A stretch of DNA of 64,000 nt from Demequina lutea (GTDB lineage: Bacteria > Actinomycetota > Actinomycetes > Actinomycetales > Demequinaceae), in contig NZ_JACBZO010000001.1 of NCBI RefSeq assembly GCF_013409005.1, forward strand, positions 1,488,001-1,552,000. Reading direction: 5' to 3'. Below the pieces are notes generated by a model. It made no database searches and was not told where the DNA came from. It worked only from the letters and a program-made list of their open reading frames with translations. Positions 15,953-24,304 of the stretch are shown piece by piece. The first letter of the stretch is position 1. Each line of letters begins with the position of its first letter. A program made the position numbers and the translations under genes.

Positions 15953-16794
15953 TGCCTCGGGCGGCGGTACTGGGCCACCCGGTGTCCCATTCGCTTTCGC
16001 CCGTCCTTCATCTCGCTGCCTATGCTGTGCTCGGCCTCGATTGGTCGTACGAGGCGATTGACGTCGACACGCCGGACTTGGCGACGTTCCTGTCGTCACG
16101 CGGCGACGAATGGGTGGGCTTTTCTCTCACAATGCCACTCAAGGCGGAGGCGGCGCGGCTAGCCGACTTCGTTGAACCGCAAGCGAAGCTCTTGGGCACC
16201 GTCAACACCCTCGTGCCTGCGGGCAAGGGCGAATACAGGCACTGGGTCGGCGCCAATTCGGACATCCACGGAATGGTGGCCGCCTTCGCCGAAGCCGACG
16301 CCGTGAGAGTGGGCGAGGCCGTCATCGTTGGCGGGGGGGCCACTGCGACCTCCGCCGTGGCGGCGCTTGCCTCGATGGGTGCGACGGCTCCGTACGTGCT
16401 CTTGCGAGACAGGGCGCGCGCCGGCGCACTGATGAGGGCGGCATCTCGGATGGGTGTGAAGCCGCGCTTCCTCAACATTGCCTCTCAAGAGGGCCTCGCG
16501 GCGCTCAGCCGAGCGGACGCCGTCATGTCGACGGTTCCCGCGGAGGCCGGCGCAGCCCTCGCGGCGCGGATCCACGAGAGCGGCACTCGTGTCCGTGGTG
16601 TCCTCCTGGACGCGGTGTACGTACCCGTCAGCACCCCGTTGAGCCTCGCGTGGGGTGAGCTAGGTGGCGTGTCCGTGTCGGGCGTGCGCATGTTGCTGCA
16701 CCAGGCGGGGGAGCAAGTGCGGCTGATGACCGGTCAGAGTGCCCCTGTCGAGGCAATGGATTTGGCGCTGGCCAAGGTGTTGACTAACTCATAG
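15952..16794 (+). CDS. aroE: Shikimate dehydrogenase
   Basis: Reduces 3-dehydroshikimate to shikimate with NADPH; 280 aa. Substrate-binding motif SHSLSP is near the N-terminus, the catalytic Lys lies in MPLKAEA, and NTLV and NSDIHG follow. A Rossmann glycine loop reads VGGGATATSAVAAL. The C-terminus has MLLHQAGEQVRLMTG, typical of AroE. ATG 15952 overlaps the mltG stop, so it is translationally coupled. The rest of the pathway (aroC, aroK, aroB, aroQ) lies 12.7 kb downstream, beyond the pilus locus. Confidence 0.95.
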   Translation: MPRAAVLGHPVSHSLSPVLHLAAYAVLGLDWSYEAIDVDTPDLATFLSSRGDEWVGFSLTMPLKAEAARLADFVEPQAKLLGTVNTLVPAGKGEYRHWVGANSDIHGMVAAFAEADAVRVGEAVIVGGGATATSAVAALASMGATAPYVLLRDRARAGALMRAASRMGVKPRFLNIASQEGLAALSRADAVMSTVPAEAGAALAARIHESGTRVRGVLLDAVYVPVSTPLSLAWGELGGVSVSGVRMLLHQAGEQVRLMTGQSAPVEAMDLALAKVLTNS

Positions 16795-16810
16795 TTACTT
16801 TTCCTACAGT
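16780..16810 (+). promoter_or_regulatory. Possible promoter of the pilus operon
   Basis: TTGACT (16780-16785) and TACAGT (16805-16810) are 19 bp apart, slightly longer than ideal, and overlap the end of aroE. Transcription would begin near 16818 and give a leader of about 55 nt before pilB. Confidence 0.4.
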
Positions 16811-16872
16811 TTGTGCCGATGTTATGTTCGGCTCCTGATGTACGGGAGCGTCACCATCCCCTTGGAGGCGGA

Positions 16873-18537
16873 GTGCAACTACTGGGCGAGATTCTGATCG
16901 CTGACGGTGTCCTCACTGAATACCAGTTGATGGAAGCCGTCAACGAGCAGCGCGCACGCGGGCAGACCCTTGGTCGCACGCTCGTGGAACGCGGCATGAT
17001 TTCAGAGCCTCAGTTGGTGCGCGCCCTTTCACAGCAAGTGGGTATGGAATTCGTCGAACTCGGCAACTTTCCGATCGACCGTGTAGCGGTGGCGATGGTC
17101 CCCGAGGCGATGTGCCGCAGGCACACGGCCCTCCCGATTAGTGTTTCGGAAGGCACCCTCAAGGTCGCGATGTCGAACCCCGCGAACGTGATGGCCCTTG
17201 ACGACATTCAGGCGATCACCCGGCTCCACGTTGTTCCCGTGGTCGCTACTCACGATGATGTATTGGCCGCGATCGATCGCTATTGCCGCTCGGATGCCGA
17301 GCTGGAGGACTTGCAGGGCGAGATCGGCAACGAGCCGGGAGAGATGGACCTGGCCTCGATGGGCTCGGTCATCGAGGACGATGCGCCGATCGTCCGGTTC
17401 GTGAATCTGATTATCTCGCAGGCGATCCAGGACAGGGCATCAGACATTCACGTCGAGCCCGCGGAAAACCACGTTCGCATCCGCTATCGCATCGATGGCG
17501 TGTTGCACGAGATGCAGCGGGCTCCGAAGGCTACCCAGAACGGCATGATTTCCCGCATCAAGATCATCTCAGAGATCGACATTGCGGAGCGCAGGAAGCC
17601 TCAAGATGGCCGCCTTTCGGTGACCCACCAGGGGCGAAAGGTCGACCTACGTGTTGCCACCTTGCCCACGGTGTGGGGCGAGAAGGTCGTGATGCGTATC
17701 CTGGACAACGCGACCGCGACGATGGCGCTCGAGGACTTGGGCCTGAGCGATGACAACAGCAAGCTCTTTGCGGAGTCGTATTCGAAGCCCTACGGCATGA
17801 TCCTCGTGACGGGCCCTACGGGTTCGGGTAAGTCGACCACGCTGTACGCCACCCTGAATCAGATCGCGCGGCCAGAGATCAACGTGATCACGGTCGAGGA
17901 CCCCGTCGAGTACCGGATTCCCGGCATCAACCAGGTCCAGGTCAACCCCAAAGCGGGGATGACGTTCGCCGCCGCGCTGCGATCCATTCTGCGTGCGGAC
18001 CCGGACGTCGTGCTGCTCGGTGAGATTCGTGACGGTGAGACCGCGCAAATCGCGATCGAGGCGGCCCTTACCGGCCACCTCGTCTTGTCCACGCTTCACA
18101 CGAACGATGCGCCCAGCGCGATCACTCGACTGATCGAGATGGGTATTGAGCCGTTCTTGGTTGGCTCGGCGATCGACTGCGTCGTGGCTCAGCGCTTGGC
18201 GCGACGACTGTGCCCCCAGTGCCGCGAGGAGCGGGAGATCGATGCGGCGGCGGTGCCGGAGCGGTTGCGTGGTGCAATCTCCACTCCCGTGCTGAACCTG
18301 TGGTTTCCCGTGGGGTGCTCTCACTGCTCGCAAACGGGGTATCGGGGTCGCCTGGCGCTCCACGAAGTGATGGTGGTCAACGAGGAGATCGAGCGGCTTG
18401 CGGTGACGCGCGCGTCGTCGGCGGAGATCGCCAGGGCCGCCGCAAGCGGCGGGATGCAGAGCCTTTTGATGGACGGCTGGGCCAAGACCCAAGATGGCCT
18501 CACTTCCCTCGAAGAGCTGCTGAGGGTAGTGAAGTGA
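16873..18537 (+). CDS. pilB: Type IV pilus extension ATPase PilB
   Basis: Cytoplasmic hexameric motor that polymerises pilin; 554 aa. It has an N-terminal MshEN/GspE-N domain (about residues 1-130), then the secretion-ATPase core with Walker A GPTGSGKST (314-322), the Asp box, Walker B LLGEIRDGETAQIA, and the His box HTNDAPSA. A tetracysteine zinc motif (CPQC and CSHC about 37 residues apart) is typical of PilB/GspE and absent from PilT. GTG 16873 has ggagg four bases upstream. The frame stays open to 16813 and an ATG at 16819 is possible, but those codons look unlike the family. Confidence 0.95.
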   Translation: MQLLGEILIADGVLTEYQLMEAVNEQRARGQTLGRTLVERGMISEPQLVRALSQQVGMEFVELGNFPIDRVAVAMVPEAMCRRHTALPISVSEGTLKVAMSNPANVMALDDIQAITRLHVVPVVATHDDVLAAIDRYCRSDAELEDLQGEIGNEPGEMDLASMGSVIEDDAPIVRFVNLIISQAIQDRASDIHVEPAENHVRIRYRIDGVLHEMQRAPKATQNGMISRIKIISEIDIAERRKPQDGRLSVTHQGRKVDLRVATLPTVWGEKVVMRILDNATATMALEDLGLSDDNSKLFAESYSKPYGMILVTGPTGSGKSTTLYATLNQIARPEINVITVEDPVEYRIPGINQVQVNPKAGMTFAAALRSILRADPDVVLLGEIRDGETAQIAIEAALTGHLVLSTLHTNDAPSAITRLIEMGIEPFLVGSAIDCVVAQRLARRLCPQCREEREIDAAAVPERLRGAISTPVLNLWFPVGCSHCSQTGYRGRLALHEVMVVNEEIERLAVTRASSAEIARAAASGGMQSLLMDGWAKTQDGLTSLEELLRVVK

Positions 18538-18574
18538 TGACCGCGGTCTCGAGAGTTTGCGAAGGGCACTGGCT

Positions 18575-19942
18575 ATGAGCATTCAAGACGACGGGCGCGG
18601 ACAGGCACCTTCCCAGTGGGGTTCGGCTCCTTCGGCGGGCGGGCAGGGAAGCGGATACGCGCCCCAGGCGCCGGTTCAGGACCGTGCGCCCATGGGAGCA
18701 CCGCCTGTTGGCCCCGCAATTGCGGCGCCTCCACCGCCTCCACCGCCCGCGCCGACTCAGCCGAGTCAATCGACTAAGCAATCGGCGGCGGCAACCGCGC
18801 CTGGGATTTCGACGATGTCCAAGCCTGCCCGCATCGGCAGCGCGCAGGAGATGCAGCCAGGGGATCTCGACGTTTCGGACGCGCTGCGCATGATGCTCCG
18901 GGTGGGAGCATCGGACCTGCACCTGACCACCGGCGCTCCGCCGATGGTCAGGCTTGATGGGCAGCTTGCGGCGCTTCCTGGAATGAACGTGTTGAAGCCC
19001 GACAGTTTGCGGAGGTCGCTGTACTCGATGCTGACGCAGAAGCAGCGGGAAAAGTTTGAAGAGGAACTGGAACTCGACTTCTCGCACGCGCTGGTCGGGG
19101 AGGCGCGCTTCCGCGTCAACCTGTACCGGCAGCGCGACTCGACGGGTGCGGTCTTCCGTGTCATTCCGTATGAGATCAAGTCGCTGGAGGCGCTCGGAAT
19201 CCCCCCCATCGTGGCGGGCCTGGCCCAACTGCCGCGAGGTCTCGTGCTCGTCACCGGTCCCACGGGTTCGGGAAAGTCCACCACGCTTGCGTCGTTGGTT
19301 GACGCGGCGAACAAGTCGCGCAGCGCACATATCGTGACCATCGAGGACCCCATCGAGTTCCTCCACCGTCACAAGCGGTCGATCGTGAACCAGCGTGAAG
19401 TGGGTACGGACACCCTTTCATTCGAGCGCGCATTGCGGCACGTGTTGCGACAAGACCCCGACATCATCCTCATCGGCGAGATGCGGGACCTCGAGACCAT
19501 CCAGGTGGCGCTGACGGCCGCCGAGACCGGCCACCTCGTATTCGCTACGCTCCACACCCAGGATTCTTCACAGACGATTGACCGCATCATCGACGTGTTT
19601 CCGGCTGGCCAGCAGGGGCAGATTCGTACGCAATTGGCGACCGCAATCCAGGGCATCGTGTGCCAGGCCCTGTTGCGCCGTCAGGATGGACCTGGCCGTG
19701 TGGCCGCCACAGAAGTGCTGTTGGCTACTCCGGCGATCCGCAACCTCATCCGTGAGGGTAAGACCCACCAGATCTACACCGCGCTACAGGCGGGAGCGAG
19801 CCTGGGTATGCAGACCATGGACCAGAACCTTGCCGATCTCGTCAAGCGCAATGTGGTCTCGTATGAGGCCGCGCTTGAGTTGTGTCACTCGGTCGAGGAG
19901 TTCCGGCGCCTGTCCGGTAAACACGTGGGGATGGCGAGGTAA
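18575..19942 (+). CDS. pilT: Type IV pilus retraction ATPase PilT
   Basis: Motor that depolymerises the pilus and powers twitching or DNA uptake; 455 aa. Walker A is GPTGSGKST, with VTIEDPIEF, Walker B IILIGEMRDLET, and the His box HTQDSSQTIDRIIDVFP. The PilT-specific AIRNLIREGK is followed by SLGMQTMDQNLADL. No tetracysteine motif is present, separating it from PilB. The family is usually about 350 aa; here an N-terminal extension of roughly 95 residues rich in Gly, Pro and Gln (APPPPPPPAPTQPSQ) precedes the core. ATG 18575 has gaaggg eight bases upstream. Confidence 0.95.
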   Translation: MSIQDDGRGQAPSQWGSAPSAGGQGSGYAPQAPVQDRAPMGAPPVGPAIAAPPPPPPPAPTQPSQSTKQSAAATAPGISTMSKPARIGSAQEMQPGDLDVSDALRMMLRVGASDLHLTTGAPPMVRLDGQLAALPGMNVLKPDSLRRSLYSMLTQKQREKFEEELELDFSHALVGEARFRVNLYRQRDSTGAVFRVIPYEIKSLEALGIPPIVAGLAQLPRGLVLVTGPTGSGKSTTLASLVDAANKSRSAHIVTIEDPIEFLHRHKRSIVNQREVGTDTLSFERALRHVLRQDPDIILIGEMRDLETIQVALTAAETGHLVFATLHTQDSSQTIDRIIDVFPAGQQGQIRTQLATAIQGIVCQALLRRQDGPGRVAATEVLLATPAIRNLIREGKTHQIYTALQAGASLGMQTMDQNLADLVKRNVVSYEAALELCHSVEEFRRLSGKHVGMAR

Positions 19943-19944
19943 CG

Positions 19945-21171
19945 ATGGCCGCTGTCAAGAAGTTCGAGTATTCCGTTCGCGACGCTCAGGGCAGGGTCCA
20001 GAAGGGGTCAATTGAGGCCTCATCGGAGGCGGCGGTCGCCAGCCGTCTCAGGGACTTGAAACTTGCGCCGATCTCGATTAACGAGATCAAGACCACCGGA
20101 CTCAAGACCGAGATTAAGATCCCGGGGTTCAGTGATCGGGTTTCTCTCAAGGACATTTCGGTAATGGCGCGCCAGTTAGCGACAATGATTTCGGCCGGAT
20201 TGTCCCTTTTGCGCTCCTTAACCATTCTTGCGGAACAGACGGAGAATCCGGCGCTGTCCCGGGTGATTTTGGATGTCCGCGCGGATGTTGAGGGCGGACG
20301 CTCCCTTTCCGCGGCTATCGGTCGTCACCCCAAGGTGTTCCCTCCGCTCATGATCAACATGGTGCGTGCCGGAGAGGTGGGTGGGTTTTTGGACTCCGTG
20401 CTCGATTCCGTGGCCACGAACTTTGAGGCCGAGGTCAAGTTGCACGGCAAGATCAAGTCCGCCATGGCGTACCCCACGGTGGTGTTCGCCATCGCCATTC
20501 TCGCGGTCGTGGGCATGTTGCTTTTCATCGTGCCCACGTTTCAAAACCTGTTCGCGTCGCTCGGCGGTCAGCTTCCGCTCCTGACGCGGATACTGGTCGC
20601 GATGTCCCATGGGTTGAAGGTTGGCGCCATCCCGCTCGTCGTAGTCATCTTCGCGGGCGTCTACCTGTGGAGGGCGAACAAGCGGAAGAGGGGCTTCCGC
20701 CAGGTCGTGGAGCCGCTGTACCTCAAGGCACCCATATTCGGGGGTTTGGTGCAGAAGGTCGCGCTTGCCCGATTCACGCGGAACCTTGGAGCCATGCTCC
20801 GCGCGGGTGTTCCCATTCTGCAATCGCTCGAAATCGTCGGCGAGGCCAGCGGCAATATTGTGGTCGAAAACGCCACGAGAGCCGTAGGGGAGTCGGTGCG
20901 GTCGGGGAACTCTCTCGCCAAGCCGCTTTCCGCACACCCCATCTTTCCACCCATGGCGGTGCAGATGATGGCCGTGGGTGAAGACACCGGCCAACTCGAC
21001 CAGATGCTCGACAAGATCGCCGACTTCTACGACCAGGAAGTGGAATCGACCACAGAGGCCTTGACTAGCCTCATCGAGCCTCTCATGATTGCCGTATTGG
21101 GCGCGATCATTGGATTTATGGTGATCGGTCTGTACATGCCCATATTCTCTATCTTCAATCTCGTCAAATAG
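19945..21171 (+). CDS. pilC: Type IV pilus inner-membrane platform protein PilC
   Basis: Polytopic membrane platform on which PilB and PilT act; 408 aa. Two T2SF/GspF domains (about residues 70-195 and 275-395) carry hydrophobic segments such as VVFAIAILAVVGMLLFIVP, PLVVVIFAGVYLW and MIAVLGAIIGFMVIGLYMPIF. Conserved blocks include MARQLATMISAGLSLLRSL and MVRAGEVGGFLD. It starts two bases after the pilT stop, so pilB-pilT-pilC form one operon. Confidence 0.95.
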   Translation: MAAVKKFEYSVRDAQGRVQKGSIEASSEAAVASRLRDLKLAPISINEIKTTGLKTEIKIPGFSDRVSLKDISVMARQLATMISAGLSLLRSLTILAEQTENPALSRVILDVRADVEGGRSLSAAIGRHPKVFPPLMINMVRAGEVGGFLDSVLDSVATNFEAEVKLHGKIKSAMAYPTVVFAIAILAVVGMLLFIVPTFQNLFASLGGQLPLLTRILVAMSHGLKVGAIPLVVVIFAGVYLWRANKRKRGFRQVVEPLYLKAPIFGGLVQKVALARFTRNLGAMLRAGVPILQSLEIVGEASGNIVVENATRAVGESVRSGNSLAKPLSAHPIFPPMAVQMMAVGEDTGQLDQMLDKIADFYDQEVESTTEALTSLIEPLMIAVLGAIIGFMVIGLYMPIFSIFNLVK

Positions 21172-21210
21172 TCTTTACCTTCGCGGAGAGTTCTTCGGGA
21201 GGTGGGGAAC

Positions 21211-21224
21211 CGCCGTTCGCGGCG
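21211..21224 (+). terminator. UUCG-capped hairpin between pilC and pilA
   Basis: The stem cgccg/cggcg closes a ttcg tetraloop, an unusually stable RNA hairpin. The sequence after it is tactaaaacatt, not a T-run, so it may be a leaky terminator, a mRNA-end stabiliser or an attenuator. Confidence 0.4.
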
Positions 21225-21239
21225 TACTAAAACATTACT

Positions 21240-21245
21240 TAGAAT
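21240..21245 (+). promoter_or_regulatory. Possible -10 element for pilA
   Basis: TAGAAT lies 19 bp before the pilA ATG in a locally AT-rich stretch, just after the UUCG hairpin. No convincing -35 is seen. Its position would give a very short leader containing the aaggag ribosome-binding site. Confidence 0.3.
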
Positions 21246-21264
21246 ATCAACAAGGAGAAACACC

Positions 21265-21654
21265 ATGCTCGCACGCATTCGTGAACGCAAGGACCAGGAC
21301 GGCTTCACGCTCATTGAGTTGCTGGTCGTCATGATCATCATCGGCATTCTTGCCGCGATCGCCATCCCGATCTTCCTGAACCAGCGCAAGTCGGCACACG
21401 ACTCGGCTATCAAGTCGGACCTGCGCTCTGCGGCGACCGAGGTTGAGTCCTGGTATGTGAACAACCAGGCCTACCCCGCAACCAATGCGAAATTCAAGTC
21501 GTTGCCGATCAAGACGTCTCCCGGCGTCTCGCTGACCTACACCCTCACGTCCGACCACTACTGCATCCTGGGTGCGAACGCCGACGCGAGCCACAGCTGG
21601 GTTTACAAGTCCGCCGATGGCGGTCTGCAGGGCGGAAGTGTTACGACCTGCTAG
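21265..21654 (+). CDS. pilA: Major type IV pilin PilA
   Basis: Probable main pilus subunit; 129 aa. It is a class III signal with leader MLARIRERKDQDG, cleavage before FTLIE (Glu at mature position 5), then the hydrophobic helix LLVVMIIIGILAAIAIPIFL. The small C-terminal domain has two cysteines (YC and a terminal C) that could form the pilin disulphide. ATG 21265 has aaggag eight bases upstream. The short length and position after pilC suggest the major pilin, whereas the next three genes encode larger minor prepilins. Confidence 0.93.
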   Translation: MLARIRERKDQDGFTLIELLVVMIIIGILAAIAIPIFLNQRKSAHDSAIKSDLRSAATEVESWYVNNQAYPATNAKFKSLPIKTSPGVSLTYTLTSDHYCILGANADASHSWVYKSADGGLQGGSVTTC

Positions 21655-21761
21655 TAGTTTGACTGCGGTCATCTGACTGATGGCGGTGGGCGGGTTGCAC
21701 AGTAGAGTGCAATCCACCCGCCGCCCACAGGTATTTCTGGCCAGAGAAGGAGGCCCATGCC

Positions 21762-23660
21762 ATGAGAGCACAGCGCCGCCACCACGATGATGGCTTCAGC
21801 CTCGTCGAGGTAATTGTCGCGATCGTCATTCTTGGCATCGTCGCCACCAGCGCGCTCTATTTCTTCATCAACGGCATGCAGACCACTTCCAACCTCTCCC
21901 GCCAACAGCGGGCCGTGGCGATCGCAACGTCGGCCATGGAGCATACGTTTACGATTGATCCACACTTGAGCCCCATCGCCGGAGTGTCCGGACTCGTGAT
22001 TGGGCGTTCTGCGGCCGAGGTCAACGACGCATTCTCAAAGTTTGCCGGAGTCGACGGGGTGGCGGACACTTACCCTCTGTCCGATCCCCATGGGGCCACG
22101 GGCGCGGGTGATGTCAAGGTCTTCGATACCGTGAGCGCTGCGAACAACACGACCTATGACGTCTATACCCTCATCGGGTCGTGCTACCGGAGCCCCGCGG
22201 TCGCCGGCGCCGCCCAGCCGTGCACCAAGGTCGGTGGCTACTCAACCGAACCCGCCGCAGGGGGGGTTGGTGTCTCGAGGGAACTACGCATCATCGTCGT
22301 GGTGAGGTGGAAGCCCATCGGCGGCGAATGTGATGCGACAGGCGGTATCTGTTCGTACAACGTTTCCACGCTCGTCGACCCATCGAACGACCTCGCGTGG
22401 AGCCGCGTGAGCAGGCCCGTGGCCGTCGACGATCCCGACTATGCCTACGACCCGGTAGCGGGCAACCCCACCTATAGCCTTCACGTGATGGACAACGACA
22501 TCCTTGGATCGGTGCGGAGCATTCCGGTTCAAAAAGTACCTGGAAGTGAACTCGATTCGACGGCCGGGAGTGTCACCTACCCCTCAGACGGCGTCCTTGT
22601 GTACACCCCCCCTCCCGCAACGCCTGGTGGTTCGGCGTTGGGCGGTTGGGTGTCGGGCATCTTCACGTTTAAGTACGCAGTGTTTGATCGCACCGGCGCA
22701 TCTTCGTCGGCGACGGTCACCATCACCTTGCATCCCAAGGCAGTGGCGGACCCTGCTCTGTCCGCGAGCCAGGGCATACCCAAGGTGCTCCCGGTGTTGG
22801 CGAACGACCTCGGATCGCCCACTGCAGTTCAGATCACTGGCGGACCATACCTGCCGGGTGCGAAGATCTCGGTGTCAGGCACCACGGTGACGTATACGCC
22901 TGGCGACCCCGGCACCGACACCTTCACGTACAAGTTCACCGATGCCGCTGGCCAGTCAAGCCAAGCGGTGACTGCAACGGTCAAGGTCGACCCCTTGACG
23001 GCGCAGGACTTCACGATGGTCCTGCCGTACAGCACCACGGCCACGTGGACCGACATCTCGAGCCAACTCCGTGGCACCAACCCCGCCGAGACGCAGATCA
23101 CAGTGACGGGACTACCCTCGCCGGGCACCGGGTCGTTGCTCATCGATGGAAATCCCTACACGGGAGGCACCGCGACGGGCACCATTATCAAGTTCCAGCC
23201 CCCGGCAGGCAAGGCGGGGGAATGGACGTTCCCGTTCAAGGTCGTGCTCGGCGCGCGCACGAGTGACAACACCGCCAATGCCGTGATTCGAGTCGAGGCT
23301 CCAGCATCGGTCTTCCAAGCCAATCCCGACGACCAGCCGTATGGATTGAGTATCTCCGATAGGTATGTGAAGACCATCGAGATTTCCTCCAACGACCTGC
23401 CGGACTGGAGCAAAGTCAGCGGGTACACAGTGACGGCTGGCTCCATCAAAAGCAACTGTGGCAGGTGGTACCAGGTCGAGCCCTACTGGAGCAACTACCT
23501 CGCCAAAGGGTATGCGTTGCTCTACCTCGACTCGGCCGACACCACGAGTGGTACGAAGAACTGCACCGCCAGCTACACGGTGACGCGGAAGTCCGACGGG
23601 GCGACCTCTACGACACAGATCACCTACGACGTGGCCAAGTCGTACGGGTGGGGTGGGTGA
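21762..23660 (+). CDS. Large minor prepilin with tandem Ig/cadherin-like domains (possible pilus adhesin)
   Basis: A 632-aa prepilin, far larger than normal minor pilins. The N-terminus MRAQRRHHDDG is followed by cleavage before FSLVE (Glu+5 kept) and one membrane helix (VIVAIVILGIVATSALYFFI). A pilin-like region runs to about residue 215. From about residue 220 there are repeated beta-sandwich units of the tandem-95/cadherin-like type. Tell-tale phrases are HVMDNDILGS, VLPVLANDLGS, TVTYTPGDPGTDTFTYKFTDAAG and a later ISSNDLPDW unit, so three or four domains are likely. Ribosome-binding site gaaggagg is eight bases before ATG 21762. Position and first-helix features resemble PilV/GspI. A role at the pilus tip in adhesion is inferred. 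Confidence 0.85.
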   Translation: MRAQRRHHDDGFSLVEVIVAIVILGIVATSALYFFINGMQTTSNLSRQQRAVAIATSAMEHTFTIDPHLSPIAGVSGLVIGRSAAEVNDAFSKFAGVDGVADTYPLSDPHGATGAGDVKVFDTVSAANNTTYDVYTLIGSCYRSPAVAGAAQPCTKVGGYSTEPAAGGVGVSRELRIIVVVRWKPIGGECDATGGICSYNVSTLVDPSNDLAWSRVSRPVAVDDPDYAYDPVAGNPTYSLHVMDNDILGSVRSIPVQKVPGSELDSTAGSVTYPSDGVLVYTPPPATPGGSALGGWVSGIFTFKYAVFDRTGASSSATVTITLHPKAVADPALSASQGIPKVLPVLANDLGSPTAVQITGGPYLPGAKISVSGTTVTYTPGDPGTDTFTYKFTDAAGQSSQAVTATVKVDPLTAQDFTMVLPYSTTATWTDISSQLRGTNPAETQITVTGLPSPGTGSLLIDGNPYTGGTATGTIIKFQPPAGKAGEWTFPFKVVLGARTSDNTANAVIRVEAPASVFQANPDDQPYGLSISDRYVKTIEISSNDLPDWSKVSGYTVTAGSIKSNCGRWYQVEPYWSNYLAKGYALLYLDSADTTSGTKNCTASYTVTRKSDGATSTTQITYDVAKSYGWGG

Positions 23661-23668
23661 GTCTCCCC

Positions 23669-24304
23669 ATGTCATCACTCCTAACTCGCCTTCGCGCCGC
23701 ACTCCGTCGCGAAGAGTCCGACGACTCGGGCCTCACCATCATCGAACTCGTGGTAGCTATGTCGATCTTCACCATCGTGCTCGCGATCTATTTCTCCGCA
23801 CTGATCTCCATGTCCAAGACCACGGTACAAGCCCAGGGTTCGGTTGATGCGTCGGACGCATTGCGGGCGACCTTCAACGTTCTGGATCACGAGGTACGCT
23901 ACGCGTCGTCGATCAACACTCCCGGCCAGGGAGCGTCGGGAGCGTGGTACGCGGAGTTCGAAGCAACCGACCTTCCCCAAAAGGCGTTCCCTATGTGCTA
24001 TCAGTGGCGCCTCGACCCCAATACCCATGTGCTTTCGACTCGCACGTGGACTGAGGACGGCACAAGTGCGCCCACGGCCTGGCACGGCGTGTCGTGGAAC
24101 GTGCAGGCAGGAGGCGGCGCGTCGCCCTTTACGCTCACTCCTGCAGTTGGCACCGTATTGCGCCAGTCCTTGACCGTTCACCTGACGGTGAAAGGCCCCG
24201 CCGGAGCGCAGTTGGCGGACCAGGAGACCACCTTTATTGCTCGCAACAGTTCGTCCGCGTCGAAGAGCGACCTCGTGTGCACGGCAGGAATGAGTCGACC
24301 ATGA
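23669..24304 (+). CDS. Minor prepilin (PilW/GspJ-like)
   Basis: Prepilin of 211 aa. Leader MSSLLTRLRAALRREESDDSG ends at a Gly, cleavage is before LTIIE (Glu+5 kept), and the helix is LVVAMSIFTIVLAIYFSALI. The C-terminal part contains two widely spaced cysteines and no recognised domain. It starts eight bases after the preceding gene and overlaps the next by ATGA, so the three minor prepilins are co-translated. By position and size it matches the PilW/GspJ class that bridges the tip complex; this assignment is inference. Confidence 0.8.
   Translation: MSSLLTRLRAALRREESDDSGLTIIELVVAMSIFTIVLAIYFSALISMSKTTVQAQGSVDASDALRATFNVLDHEVRYASSINTPGQGASGAWYAEFEATDLPQKAFPMCYQWRLDPNTHVLSTRTWTEDGTSAPTAWHGVSWNVQAGGGASPFTLTPAVGTVLRQSLTVHLTVKGPAGAQLADQETTFIARNSSSASKSDLVCTAGMSRP

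Noticed and set aside
16813..16872. Upstream starts for pilB (GTG 16813 or ATG 16819)
   Set aside because: The extra codons do not look like the PilB N-terminus, and GTG 16873 has a full ggagg at good spacing. A leaderless start at 16819 is not excluded.
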